Shown: positions 17,004 to 26,220 of the stretch, in pieces
Layout of the letters: the number at the start of each line of letters is the position of its first letter
Numbering within the stretch: the first letter of the stretch is position 1
Source of the DNA: Cyanobacteria bacterium REEB67
GTDB taxonomy: Bacteria; Cyanobacteriota; Vampirovibrionia; Obscuribacterales; Obscuribacteraceae
Assembly: GCA_018971775.1 (NCBI GenBank)
Contig: JAGXAB010000039.1
Location: 1 to 56,415 of the forward strand
Direction of reading: 5' to 3'
Length of the DNA: 56,415 bases
Made by a program: the position numbers and the translations under genes
Notes under the pieces: generated by a model
The model's input: the letters and a program-made list of their open reading frames with translations, nothing else
Told to the model about the DNA's origin: nothing
Databases searched by the model: none

Positions 17004-20000
17004 TTAGATGCCGTTCGTTCCGTTGGTGTTCGTGATATTCGGAAGAGTCGATGGCGTGACCTTACCTGCCTTGCCACCTAATCCGCCTTTACCTGCTGCT
17101 CCGCCGGTACCAGTCCCCTTCGCACCACCGTTGCCGGCCGTCAAGCTGCTGGTATTTATTGTCGTGATAGTGACGACTCCGGTCGTGCTGATCGTCACCT
17201 GGCCTCCGTTACCACTATTACCACCATTTCCACCGCTGCCTGCTACGCCGCCTGCTCCGGCGTTACCGCCATTGCCACCGGTACTGCCGATCGGATCGAC
17301 TGTATTATTAGCATTGCCGCCGGTTGCCGTGATCGACGTAGAGTTGATGACTCCGCCACCACCAGCAGTGAAGTTGATTTTGCCACCATTACCGGTCGTC
17401 GCGCCGTTGCCGCCGAGGCCACCGCTACCGATTTTGCCGGTGCCGGTAGCTGCGCCGCCGTTGCCGCCCCATCCGCCGTTGCCGAAGCCGACTGTGCCGC
17501 CGACGAGGATGGTGTCGCCACCATTGGCAGTGGCGTTATTAGCCGTGATACCACCGTTCTTAGTCGTGATTGCGATTGTGCCGCCGTTGCCGGTCACTTT
17601 CGCACCCGCACCGCCCGCGCCACCATTGCCGCCATTGCCATTTGAGGCATTAGCCCCTGCATTGCTGCCATCCCCACCAGATCCGCCGATCGGAGCCGGC
17701 GGAGGTGCTGTTGTGACGTTACCGCTGTTACCCGTATCAGCTCCGCCATTGACGCTGACGTTGGCCGCATTGACCGCGCCAGTGCCGGTCACTTTCAATG
17801 TCACTGCGCCACCGTTGCCGGAGCTGCCGCCGGAGCCGCCATTGCCGCCGTTAGCGCCGTTGGCAGTCGATACAATCGTTGGTTGGGCTACCGTAATAGA
17901 GGCATTATTACCACCAAATCCGCCGTTACCGCCACTCGAGCCGACTCCACCTTGTGCCGTGACGGCGGTGAATTTTGCCGTATCTAGCGTGATGCCTGTA
18001 GCAGCCGTAACCGTCAATTTACCGGCATTGCCGCCGGCCGCACCAGCTCCGCCGTTGCCGCCCGCCCCTGCCGAACCGCTCACTGCGGCTCCGCCTGTAC
18101 CGCCGGCGCCACCGCCACCACTATTGGTGCCACCATCGACGGCATAGTTTTGGCTTGTGTTAGCAGCACCGACTGTGGTGCCCGCTGTCACGGCGATCGT
18201 GCCGCCGTTGCCGGCGAGCATATTACTGCCGCCATTGCCGCCAAGACCACCGCCAGTGCCACCGATACCGCCGTTACCGCCGGCACCGGCCGATCCCGTG
18301 ATATTGCCGCCTGTCGCGGTGAGGTTAGCCGCATCGACTGCACCACTTGCTGTGATCGTTACAGTGCCGCCATTACCGGACGTGCCGGAGTTGCCACCGT
18401 TGCCGCCATTGGCACCAGCTACTGTCGTAGCGGTGACATTGTTGACGTTAGTGACCGAGCTACCCGTGCCGCCATTGCCGCCTCTACCGCCGTTGAAACC
18501 ACCGCTGGCATCGGCTGCCGCGACGGTCGCCGCTCCGGCTTTAGAGCTGATTGTGATAGTGCCCCCGGCGCCGGATGAGCTGGCCGTGCCGCCGTTACCA
18601 CCAAAGCCAAAGTCACCATTGCCGCCATTTGCCCTTGCCGTGTTAGCGACGGTGCTGCCCGTAGCCGCTACTGATACCACGACATTGAGAGTGCCATTTG
18701 CGTCGGAAAGTGCAATCGTGCCGCCTTTGGCTCCGGCGGCTCCTTTACCGCCGTTACCGCCGTTGCCGCCGATATTGCCGATCACGTTATTTCCGCCGGC
18801 ATTGCCGCCTGCTCCGGCGATGCCGGTATTGGCTGTGCCGATCGCTGTGCTTGCCGATGTAATCGTGAGATTGTTACCAGCTCCGGTGGCCGTGATCGTC
18901 ACTTTGCCGCCGGCGCCAGCTACTCCGGCCGCGCCGCCGTTGCCGCCGTTACCATTGACGTTGAACGTCGTGCCGATATTTGTCGTATCAGTACCACCGG
19001 CGCCGCCATTGCCACCATTGCCAGTGTTGCCCGAACCATCAGCGTTGAAGGCATCTATAGTGACTACACCACCGTTGACGGTGATCGTACCTCCGGCAGC
19101 TCCGGCGCCACCATTGCCGCCATTGCCGCCATTGCCGGCTATTGCCGCCGAGTTGTTATAGAGCGTGCCGGGCGGAATGAGCGTCAACGCCTGACCACCG
19201 GTACCGCCTCTGCCACCACCGCCGCTATTCCCGGCGGATGAGACTATATCGAGAATGCCCGTCTGGCCGACTGCGCCTGTGCCCGCATTGATAGTGGCTG
19301 TGCCCGCGGCCGCTGCTGTGCCGCCATTACCACCAGTGCCACCATTGCCACCTTTACCTGTGACTCCCTGGATGGTGCCGCCTGTGCCACCATTACCGCC
19401 GTTGCCGGCATTACCTGAGCTGGCACCAATAATGTCATTTGTTCCGGGGATCGCGGTAATCAAATTGATCGTGCCGTTATTGCTGGTGATAGTGACGTTA
19501 CCGCTCTTTACCGTATTACCGCCGGCCCCGCCATTTCCGGCATTGCCTCCGGCTGTTTCTCCCGCTCCGCCGTTGCCGCCGCCGCCTCCGTTGCCTGCGT
19601 TACCACTGTTGGAGGTCGACCCCATGACCGAGGTGCCACCGGTTGGTGTAAATATGTTGCCGCCTTTGGCGGTCGATATCACTACGTTGCTTGATGTGCC
19701 GGCGTTACCACCGACGGCTCCGTTGCCACCAGTACCGCCTTTGCCGTAGAGGCCGGACGCGCCGCCAGCGCCCCCGGTACCGCCACCACCGCCATTTCCG
19801 CCATAGCTGCTAATTTCCGTATCGACATTGGAGCCAATCGAAATCGAGCCGCTCACTCCATTTAATGAGCTCGTGGTCACGCTCACCGCAGCTGCAGTGC
19901 CACCAGCTCCGCTGGCGCCGCCATTGCCGCCGTTACCGCCGTTTGTGATGGGGCCTGTGCCGCCGACACCGCCATTGCCACCATTACCGCCATTACCGCC

Positions 20001-22505
20001 CTGAGTGAACAGCCAGTATTGTGGTATGGTCATGCTATTGGCGCCGCTTGCCGTCACTGTCAAAGTGCCGCTGGCTGCGCCGTTACCTGCCTTGCCGCCG
20101 ACACCGCCATTGCCGCCCAAAGTGCCGTTTCCGCCCAGTCCTCCGTTGCCGCCGCTGCCACCCGTCGAATCAATGCTGCCGGTCGTAGAAACGAGATTGA
20201 TGCTGCCCGTCGCTGCGCTTGTCTGGGTTATTTTAAGGGATCCGCCGACGCCACCATTGCCTCCGGCACCGGCCGCTCCGCCTACACCGGTGACTGCAGT
20301 CGCACCGCCGCCGCCGCCGCCGCCATTACCACCGACTGACGTTATGGCGCCGTTGACGGTGATGCTGCCAGCTCCCGTCTGCGTGATCGTGATGTTGCCA
20401 CCCAGGCCGCCCACTCCACCATTTTGTCCAGCAGCCAGGCCTGCAGAGGTGTCGGCGATACCGCCTGCTCCGCCCACTCCATTACCGCCATTTGCCGAAA
20501 TGTTGCTGAGCGTGCTGATCGTCGCGCCACTTATATTGATAGCGCCGCCGTTGATGCCAGCCGCGCCTGATGGTAAGCCGATGCCCACACCATTACTGTT
20601 TGTGGTGCCTAGCGTGACCGAGCCAAGGGTTTCTGCGGTGATGGCGCCACCACCTGTGGTGATAGTGCCGGTTGTAATCGCGCCGTTGGTGAGAGCGCCG
20701 GCTTTAATGGTGCCTGTCTGAGTACCCTGGGTGGGGCTGCTTGTGTTGTCGAAGCTCAAAGCGCCAGTAGGGATAGCATTTGCTATCAAAACGCTGCCGC
20801 TGGCGGTTGTCTTTGTGAGATTGGTGCCAGTGGTTGTGATCGGCGAGGTGACGTTGATGTTATTGCCGAAGATGGAGACAGAGCCGCCGGCGCCGCCGAA
20901 CGATCTGGATATGATCGCTGTTTTGACGTTGTTAGCGACGACCGACCCGGACAGGGATCCGGTACCTACATAAGCGACCATCAAAATATTGCCGCCATAG
21001 CCGGCATTGGGACCGATGCCGCTCGTGGCACTGGTATTTATGGTACCGAGGGCGCCACCGCCGCCATTGGTACCCGTAATGTCAATCAAACCACCGGTAG
21101 CGTCTCCACCACTGACCTTAAGCGATACGCCGTTGCCCACGACAAAAGCCGGATTAAAGCTCGCTCCGGCCAGTATTGTCACCGTGCCGCCGCTACCGTT
21201 AGCCGAAGACGTATTGATCGTAGATCCGGCACCGCTGACCACATTGCCTGCTGCGATAATTGAAACCGGCTCCCCGTTGGTGACATAGTTGCCGATCGTA
21301 AACAGGGGGCCTGTGGAGAAGAATATCGGGTCTCCTGTCGCATTGACGTTGCCCGTGTTTAAGCTGGAATTACTGCCGATGTCTATTGCGCAACCTGATG
21401 CATTGACGACGCCAACAGTGCTGTTCAGATCAGCGAGGATATTACCCTTGCCCGTATTGAAATTGATCTGCTGAGCGTTCAAATTGGCGTTCATGACGCT
21501 GACATTTGCATCGGCGGCGCTGAAGTTGATATTGCCATTTGTCGCGGTAATGGTGCCGTTGCCGGTGACGTTCAGGCCATTGGCGCCATACATATTGACG
21601 TTGCCCGTGCCCGCCGACATCGCGCCGGTGTTGACCACGGTCGGGGTCGTGATATTGAGATTGCCAGCACTGCTGATGGTGCCGGCGTTAGTGAAGGAGT
21701 TCGTCGCATTGAGTGTGACATCGGCTGACGACAGACCGCCGCCGCCACTATAACTATTGATCGTCGCACCGGCTGCGTTGACGATATTGGCCGCCGCGAT
21801 CGTATCGATACCACCGGCGGTGTTTGATGCCGTCTGAATAGTACCGTAGTTCGTCAATCTTCCAGCTAAGCTGAGATTACTGACGCTGTCGATGACATCG
21901 ACGCCTTTGGAAATTGTCAGAGAATTGAGCGCGCCACCGGCAGTGCTGTCGAGGGCGGTCAGGAAGCCGTTAGTCAAAGAAATCGTACCGCCCGCTGCTC
22001 TGCCTGCGCCGTCGACTTTAATGGTCTGAGCTGCCGTCGAATTGCCACCAGCGATGACCTGCTCGGCCGCTACGAGCTCTGCGGCGGTAAGTTTTGTATT
22101 GAGGGTGACGACTTCATGGTGACCGCCGACGTCAATGGTGAGATTTTGAAAGCCGCCGAGGGAGTTGAGCGTATAGCTCATCTGCGTGGAGGAGAGGTTG
22201 AGGTTAGGACCGCTTACGACTAGAGGATTTGTATTGTGGCGAAATAAAAATGAGTGATGGTTTGTTGATGTATTACCGAGGTGGCCATTACCAACCGTCA
22301 AGAAATTATTGGTGGCAGTTGCCGGGTGCACGGATTGCAAGCCTGTTGCGTGGTGGATCGCAGAAGGTGCTTGCATGGGGACAAAGTTATTTGCCAGCGC
22401 CAGTTTGGGGGAAAGAGAGAGAGTGCTTGCCATGCCTATAGCCAGGCTGAAGAGTTTAAATCGCGAGTTGCCTTGACCGCTTGTAAACTGTTGAAGCTTA
22501 ATCAT
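17004..22505 (-). CDS. Giant secreted GGxGGN-repeat protein, paralog of the first giant
   Basis: 1833 residues from an ATG preceded by GGTGGA at 4 nt. Signal peptide 1-38 with cleavage likely after ALA (before NN). Residues about 70-570 are homologous to the N-terminal module of the giant at 1703-13084: both have LTAAELV, then GG-I-L with T-LD---GG-L-SL-I-K, VS-LSL-G-L-NYG-IQ, NTAGG, GDP(L/I)F and a GG-IDLTG-NGG stretch. From about 670 to the end it is a nearly unbroken GGNGG/GGAGG repeat body reminiscent, in composition only, of mycobacterial PE_PGRS proteins. There is no FecR-like end, no membrane anchor and no sorting motif. Likely an exported fibre or matrix protein; the sequence gives no enzymatic function. 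Confidence 0.85.
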   Translation of the reverse strand: MIKLQQFTSGQGNSRFKLFSLAIGMASTLSLSPKLALANNFVPMQAPSAIHHATGLQSVHPATATNNFLTVGNGHLGNTSTNHHSFLFRHNTNPLVVSGPNLNLSSTQMSYTLNSLGGFQNLTIDVGGHHEVVTLNTKLTAAELVAAEQVIAGGNSTAAQTIKVDGAGRAAGGTISLTNGFLTALDSTAGGALNSLTISKGVDVIDSVSNLSLAGRLTNYGTIQTASNTAGGIDTIAAANIVNAAGATINSYSGGGGLSSADVTLNATNSFTNAGTISSAGNLNITTPTVVNTGAMSAGTGNVNMYGANGLNVTGNGTITATNGNINFSAADANVSVMNANLNAQQINFNTGKGNILADLNSTVGVVNASGCAIDIGSNSSLNTGNVNATGDPIFFSTGPLFTIGNYVTNGEPVSIIAAGNVVSGAGSTINTSSANGSGGTVTILAGASFNPAFVVGNGVSLKVSGGDATGGLIDITGTNGGGGALGTINTSATSGIGPNAGYGGNILMVAYVGTGSLSGSVVANNVKTAIISRSFGGAGGSVSIFGNNINVTSPITTTGTNLTKTTASGSVLIANAIPTGALSFDNTSSPTQGTQTGTIKAGALTNGAITTGTITTGGGAITAETLGSVTLGTTNSNGVGIGLPSGAAGINGGAINISGATISTLSNISANGGNGVGGAGGIADTSAGLAAGQNGGVGGLGGNITITQTGAGSITVNGAITSVGGNGGGGGGGATAVTGVGGAAGAGGNGGVGGSLKITQTSAATGSINLVSTTGSIDSTGGSGGNGGLGGNGTLGGNGGVGGKAGNGAASGTLTVTASGANSMTIPQYWLFTQGGNGGNGGNGGVGGTGPITNGGNGGNGGASGAGGTAAAVSVTTSSLNGVSGSISIGSNVDTEISSYGGNGGGGGTGGAGGASGLYGKGGTGGNGAVGGNAGTSSNVVISTAKGGNIFTPTGGTSVMGSTSNSGNAGNGGGGGNGGAGETAGGNAGNGGAGGNTVKSGNVTITSNNGTINLITAIPGTNDIIGASSGNAGNGGNGGTGGTIQGVTGKGGNGGTGGNGGTAAAAGTATINAGTGAVGQTGILDIVSSAGNSGGGGRGGTGGQALTLIPPGTLYNNSAAIAGNGGNGGNGGAGAAGGTITVNGGVVTIDAFNADGSGNTGNGGNGGAGGTDTTNIGTTFNVNGNGGNGGAAGVAGAGGKVTITATGAGNNLTITSASTAIGTANTGIAGAGGNAGGNNVIGNIGGNGGNGGKGAAGAKGGTIALSDANGTLNVVVSVAATGSTVANTARANGGNGDFGFGGNGGTASSSGAGGTITISSKAGAATVAAADASGGFNGGRGGNGGTGSSVTNVNNVTATTVAGANGGNGGNSGTSGNGGTVTITASGAVDAANLTATGGNITGSAGAGGNGGIGGTGGGLGGNGGSNMLAGNGGTIAVTAGTTVGAANTSQNYAVDGGTNSGGGGAGGTGGAAVSGSAGAGGNGGAGAAGGNAGKLTVTAATGITLDTAKFTAVTAQGGVGSSGGNGGFGGNNASITVAQPTIVSTANGANGGNGGSGGSSGNGGAVTLKVTGTGAVNAANVSVNGGADTGNSGNVTTAPPPAPIGGSGGDGSNAGANASNGNGGNGGAGGAGAKVTGNGGTIAITTKNGGITANNATANGGDTILVGGTVGFGNGGWGGNGGAATGTGKIGSGGLGGNGATTGNGGKINFTAGGGGVINSTSITATGGNANNTVDPIGSTGGNGGNAGAGGVAGSGGNGGNSGNGGQVTISTTGVVTITTINTSSLTAGNGGAKGTGTGGAAGKGGLGGKAGKVTPSTLPNITNTNGTNGI
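17030..20495 (-). repeat. Glycine/asparagine repeat body
   Basis: About 1150 residues of blocks such as GGNGGNGGVGG alternating with short strand-forming inserts of 15-25 residues (VTITATGAGNN, GTIAVTAG). The layout, glycine run then beta strand, repeats more than 25 times. The plus strand shows Pro/Leu/Ala-rich open frames (for example 17008-18147) that mirror this bias. Confidence 0.85.
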
Positions 22506-22759
22506 TCATTCCACCATCTTTGTATTTTGGATATTTTCGTTGACGCAAGGGTGCCAGGCAGCCACTATCTATGAGCTATCAGGCCTGGCTAATTTTCGGT
22601 TAGTTTAGCACCTGCTTGCGGCTAGATTGGAGCCAAGAGGCTACTTTAAAGCTTTTTGATGCTTGTCATGAGCGTGTCTCTATCTTGAACATTCGCCCAG
22701 CTGAGACTCTCGCGATCCTTCATTGCACTCGCGTATGATTGACAACTGCTTCGTGCAGT

Positions 22760-24853
22760 CTACCTCTTGTAAATCAACGAATCATCCATCGACAGGATAT
22801 TCTTCTTCAATTTTGCCGTGTAAGGATCGAAGACCGACACGCAAAATTCATATCGTATCTGCAAATGCTGGATGATTGCCTGAGCCATGGCGACCGATTC
22901 TTGCACTCCGGCTGCACCCTTGTTTTTGGTCTTCATCGTCAAACCTAAAACAAGATACGGACAATCCGGCAGGTAGCGTACAAATTTCCGCACCGCATAA
23001 ACTTCTAATATTGTCGGTAGCTGACTGAAGAACGACTGCAAATATTCGACATCTTCCTCGTCCAGGCCATGCGGCTCGAGAATCGATTCACCGTTTACCG
23101 AATTGCGCTCCTTGCGGGCTAAGTCAGCTTCCTTATAATAGTCGGCCAGTTGCTGTTCGATCCTTTCGGCTTCTTGTAACTGGCCGCTTTCCTTCAGCAA
23201 AGGCACCACCACCGGTGCGGCATCATGCACGAGCGATGGGCGCACGCTCAGTGCGCTTTTGATATGAATCATGCCCTGGTCTAGGTTTTCTTTGAGCAAC
23301 AGCATGCCCAGGTGCATGCGGATGTCCGCTTCCTGCGGGTGGCTGGCCAATATTTCTCGATAAGCCGCTAGCTCTGCCGCTTCATCGTCGATCTGATTGA
23401 CGAAAAATGCTTTCAGCTTTTTCTCTTGCAGGGTCAGTGGTTCGTTGGCCGCTTTTTCCTCCAGCTTCAGTAAACCCTCGCGCGCCGTTTCCATAATCTG
23501 GTACTCGGCTCGCCAGCCTTCATCGTTTTCCATCTGCCATTTTTCACTTAGAAGCGTCAGGGCTGAAGTCAGCCAGCGGTCAAGATAAGCGTCAGCGGCA
23601 CTATCGCCTTCGTTGATCCTGCCTGTGATTTCACTGAACAATTCTTCCGGTAAATAGAGGCTGCCCTGATTTTTTCTCGTACTGAGCACCGGTGTGAAAT
23701 TAGCTACCAGCAGCCGTTCTTTCAGTGACGGGTGGCTGTGCTCATCGTCTCCACTCTCATTGCCCGTGCTCAATCGTAAGACAGGGCTAAATTGACCTTG
23801 CAGCAAACGTACTTGCATGGGCGGATGGCTGTCGGCGCCGGAACCTACTTCGGTCAGTGATTGCGTCAGAGCTTTTTCCATTTTTGCTGGATCTGGTGTG
23901 AATTGCGCAGTCGCGTCTCGCAATCGGAAAAATACATCATCGGGCGGAGTGGCGTTGACTTTGATCAACTTCTTAATATCCGGCCAGAAGACCTCACCGA
24001 GAAAATGAGAATAGATCGGTAGGCGCAACATGCTGGCTGTAAAGCTCTGTGCGCCCGTTATTGCAACAGCGCTGGCGTCGGCCTCCAGTTCATGAGCGCG
24101 CGCCATGGCCTGAGAATAGGCGCTAAAGCGCGGTGAGAACCAGCTGAAGAAAAGTAGGAAAATGGCAAAGGCAAAATCGCCGGCACCGCCAATAGTGGCA
24201 AGAAGTTTTGACCATTGGCCGCGCAGGTTGTAGATCCACGTGCTGGATTTGCTGTGCTGATTGGAAAGGTGGCCCATTTCATGAGCGAGAACTGCTTTAA
24301 ACTGTTCCGGCTGTTGGGTCAGCATCAGCGGCACGCCAAGAAGCAGAAAATTTTGATAAAAGCCGAGCATGCCGAGCCTTGGAATCTGCACAACCGCCGC
24401 GTTGAAGCTGCTGTCGATCAGTACTTTATCGACCTTTGTCTTGAGTTTGGCGGAGAGTTCGTCCAGGAGCTCAAACAGCTCCGGGGCATCTTTTCTCGTC
24501 ACCTGTATGCCGTCAGGTTCGGGCATTTTTACCCAGAGCGATTTAGCGATAAACCAGAGCGGCAGCAGTAAGATGAAGACGAGTTTGACGCCGGCTACTG
24601 CAAAATGTGCGCGCAGGAGCAGCCAGAAAGTCAAAACAGCCAGTCCGACCAGGGTGGCTACGACCAGGGTGATATAGCCGTAGCCCAGCAGCGCCAGAGA
24701 GATTACCTTGACTTTGTAGAGCGGGCGATTTTCCTTGAGCTCGCGCGCAGCCTGAAGCGAAAGAGCCTCATACTGCTCGTCAGTCAGCGCCAGTTTCATG
24801 CACAGGCGATTGAGCCTATCCATAAAAGCGTTGGGAGAATGGATAACTGCCAT
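22760..24853 (-). CDS. M48-family membrane zinc metallopeptidase with TPR-like tail
   Basis: 697 residues. Two membrane segments (about 50-80 and 87-105) precede the catalytic domain; HEMGH at 191-195 binds zinc and ELEAD at 255-259 supplies the third ligand. A hydrophobic segment (about 226-240) lies between them. The C-terminal 250 residues are helical with TPR-like units (AAYREILASHPQEADIRMHLGMLLL, then IKSALSVRPS). M48 enzymes of the HtpX/Ste24 type degrade membrane proteins or act in envelope quality control; the extra domain is longer than in HtpX. It is a single gene. The 254-bp gap to the giant gene (22506-22759) holds only weak stems, such as CCAGGC/GCCTGG, and the giant's presumed promoter. 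Confidence 0.85.
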   Translation of the reverse strand: MAVIHSPNAFMDRLNRLCMKLALTDEQYEALSLQAARELKENRPLYKVKVISLALLGYGYITLVVATLVGLAVLTFWLLLRAHFAVAGVKLVFILLLPLWFIAKSLWVKMPEPDGIQVTRKDAPELFELLDELSAKLKTKVDKVLIDSSFNAAVVQIPRLGMLGFYQNFLLLGVPLMLTQQPEQFKAVLAHEMGHLSNQHSKSSTWIYNLRGQWSKLLATIGGAGDFAFAIFLLFFSWFSPRFSAYSQAMARAHELEADASAVAITGAQSFTASMLRLPIYSHFLGEVFWPDIKKLIKVNATPPDDVFFRLRDATAQFTPDPAKMEKALTQSLTEVGSGADSHPPMQVRLLQGQFSPVLRLSTGNESGDDEHSHPSLKERLLVANFTPVLSTRKNQGSLYLPEELFSEITGRINEGDSAADAYLDRWLTSALTLLSEKWQMENDEGWRAEYQIMETAREGLLKLEEKAANEPLTLQEKKLKAFFVNQIDDEAAELAAYREILASHPQEADIRMHLGMLLLKENLDQGMIHIKSALSVRPSLVHDAAPVVVPLLKESGQLQEAERIEQQLADYYKEADLARKERNSVNGESILEPHGLDEEDVEYLQSFFSQLPTILEVYAVRKFVRYLPDCPYLVLGLTMKTKNKGAAGVQESVAMAQAIIQHLQIRYEFCVSVFDPYTAKLKKNILSMDDSLIYKR

Positions 24854-25059
24854 GGATTTAGCTTAACACAACCTTCTTTCTGGGCATTCTATTCACGGTC
24901 ACATTTCAGTCATAACGCCGGGCTAATTTATACCCATAAGATCTCTCTCCCCCACAAACGGCTGCCCTGATTGAGAAGCGCATTTGATACGTTGATTTTA
25001 GCCACCCTAATGAACGTGTCCGCCTTCAATTAGATACGTCAGCTTCAGAGGCCAACGGC

Positions 25060-25078
25060 GCTCGGCTGCTCTCCGAGC
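25060..25078. terminator. Short GC-rich stem-loop
   Basis: GCTCGG and CCGAGC pair around a 7-nt loop, 50 nt past the stop at 25128. No U-tract follows on the minus strand, so termination is uncertain. The remaining gap 24854-25127 shows no other feature. Confidence 0.3.
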
Positions 25079-25127
25079 ACTCCCCATCTGAAGTGAGACA
25101 GTCGGCTGCAACAACTGCGGCCACTTC

Positions 25128-25373
25128 TCATCTGCCTTCTTGCGCCTGTGGTGCTGCGTTGAAATCCGCACCCCAGAGTAAAACGGTGGCGCTCAGCAAT
25201 GCGCCGAACATGAACCATGACTGGGGCCAGTAGTATTTTGGCAGCCTCAGGAATAAATACCAGATTACAAATGACAGCACCGGACTGCTGAGGTACCATT
25301 TTCGCATCATCTGCTTTATACTTTTTTCAATTTCTATGAGTGCATTGGCTCCGTATCTTAATTCGGAGAACAT
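25128..25373 (-). CDS. Half-length paralog of the adjacent four-TM membrane protein
   Basis: 81 residues with two membrane segments. It aligns along its length with residues from about 95 onward of the neighbour 25395-26069: both begin MF(S/A)ELRYG, then KWY---PV----IW and a SWF stretch, roughly a third identical by eye. The first two membrane segments are missing. It is in the same reading frame as the neighbour, separated only by TAG and seven codons, and the ATG has no clear Shine-Dalgarno. It is either a small protein translated by reinitiation, a readthrough extension, or the remains of a tandem duplication. Confidence 0.55.
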   Translation of the reverse strand: MFSELRYGANALIEIEKSIKQMMRKWYLSSPVLSFVIWYLFLRLPKYYWPQSWFMFGALLSATVLLWGADFNAAPQAQEGR

Positions 25374-25394
25374 ATCTATGCCGCGCGATTCATC

Positions 25395-26069
25395 CTAACC
25401 CAGTGTCCTTTTCCTCGGAAAAACACTCAGAATGGACGCTCTACGACCATTTTCACCAACCTCAATGACGCCATCTTCATCCGCCGCCGGGGCGCTGTCA
25501 ATCTCGTCGTACTGATCCAGTATGCGCTGGCCGTAAATTCTCAGACGCCTTACCCGGGGCGGTTCGGTTGAGGCGCTCGCATTTTCTAAAACTGCCTGAT
25601 CATCGTCTTCAACTTCAGACCGAAAGGCCGGCGTCTTAAATAGCAAAAGCGCTACAAAAAACTCAGTCAGCCAGAACCAGGACAGTCTTGTGTAAAACAT
25701 CGAAGGGTTGGCAAAAAAGGCGGCCCAGATGAAAGCGGCAAAGACGGGTGCTGCTATGTACCACTTTTGGAGCGATGTTTTGAGCAGGTCTTTGATTTCG
25801 GCGTCGGCGTGGCGGCCGTAGCGCAATTCGGCAAACATATAGGTAATCGCCACAGCGGCGAAAAGGAGGAGGAAGTTGATCGGCAGCTCCATGTATGGGC
25901 TATCCAGAACACTTATGGGAAAATTCGTCCCCTGGTCAAAAAAAGTTTCCCTCGTATGATTGATAACGTTGCTGCGCCAGGCCGTGCAAAATAAGGCCGG
26001 CAAAATCAGCGTCGCCAGTAGCGACAATCTAGCCATCCATTTGGTTATTACCCGGGTAGATTGATTCAT
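25395..26069 (-). CDS. Four-TM membrane protein, unknown family
   Basis: 224 residues. Membrane segments lie near residues 12-29, 62-80, 108-125 and 133-148, with the conserved MFAELRYG loop after the second. The last 75 residues are acidic then basic (SEVEDDDQAVLEN ... RKRTLG), presumably cytoplasmic. No enzymatic motif is visible and I do not recognise a family. It is transcribed away from the reductase at 26221 across a 151-bp gap, and towards its own half-length copy. A role in the membrane is all that can be said. Confidence 0.65.
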   Translation of the reverse strand: MNQSTRVITKWMARLSLLATLILPALFCTAWRSNVINHTRETFFDQGTNFPISVLDSPYMELPINFLLLFAAVAITYMFAELRYGRHADAEIKDLLKTSLQKWYIAAPVFAAFIWAAFFANPSMFYTRLSWFWLTEFFVALLLFKTPAFRSEVEDDDQAVLENASASTEPPRVRRLRIYGQRILDQYDEIDSAPAADEDGVIEVGENGRRASILSVFPRKRTLG

Positions 26070-26220
26070 ATTTCCATCTTAGCAAACCGCCAACCCACCT
26101 CATATATCCAAAACCCTGGGACATATGGTGGTACAGCCGCACCTATTGTGCGTCGAGCTGGTAAACTGGACCCCTGATTTTCCCGATTGTCCGATTGCCA
26201 GTCACCAGCTCGGAGTTTCA

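Noticed and set aside
17008..19749. Long plus-strand Pro/Leu/Ala-rich open frames opposite the second giant gene
   Set aside because: They mirror Gly-rich codons (GGC/GGT become GCC/ACC) of the real gene, lack Shine-Dalgarno sites and show no protein-like motif.
17004..22505. Second giant as a true mycobacterial PE_PGRS homolog
   Set aside because: It has a normal signal peptide and no PE domain; similarity is compositional (GGxGGN).
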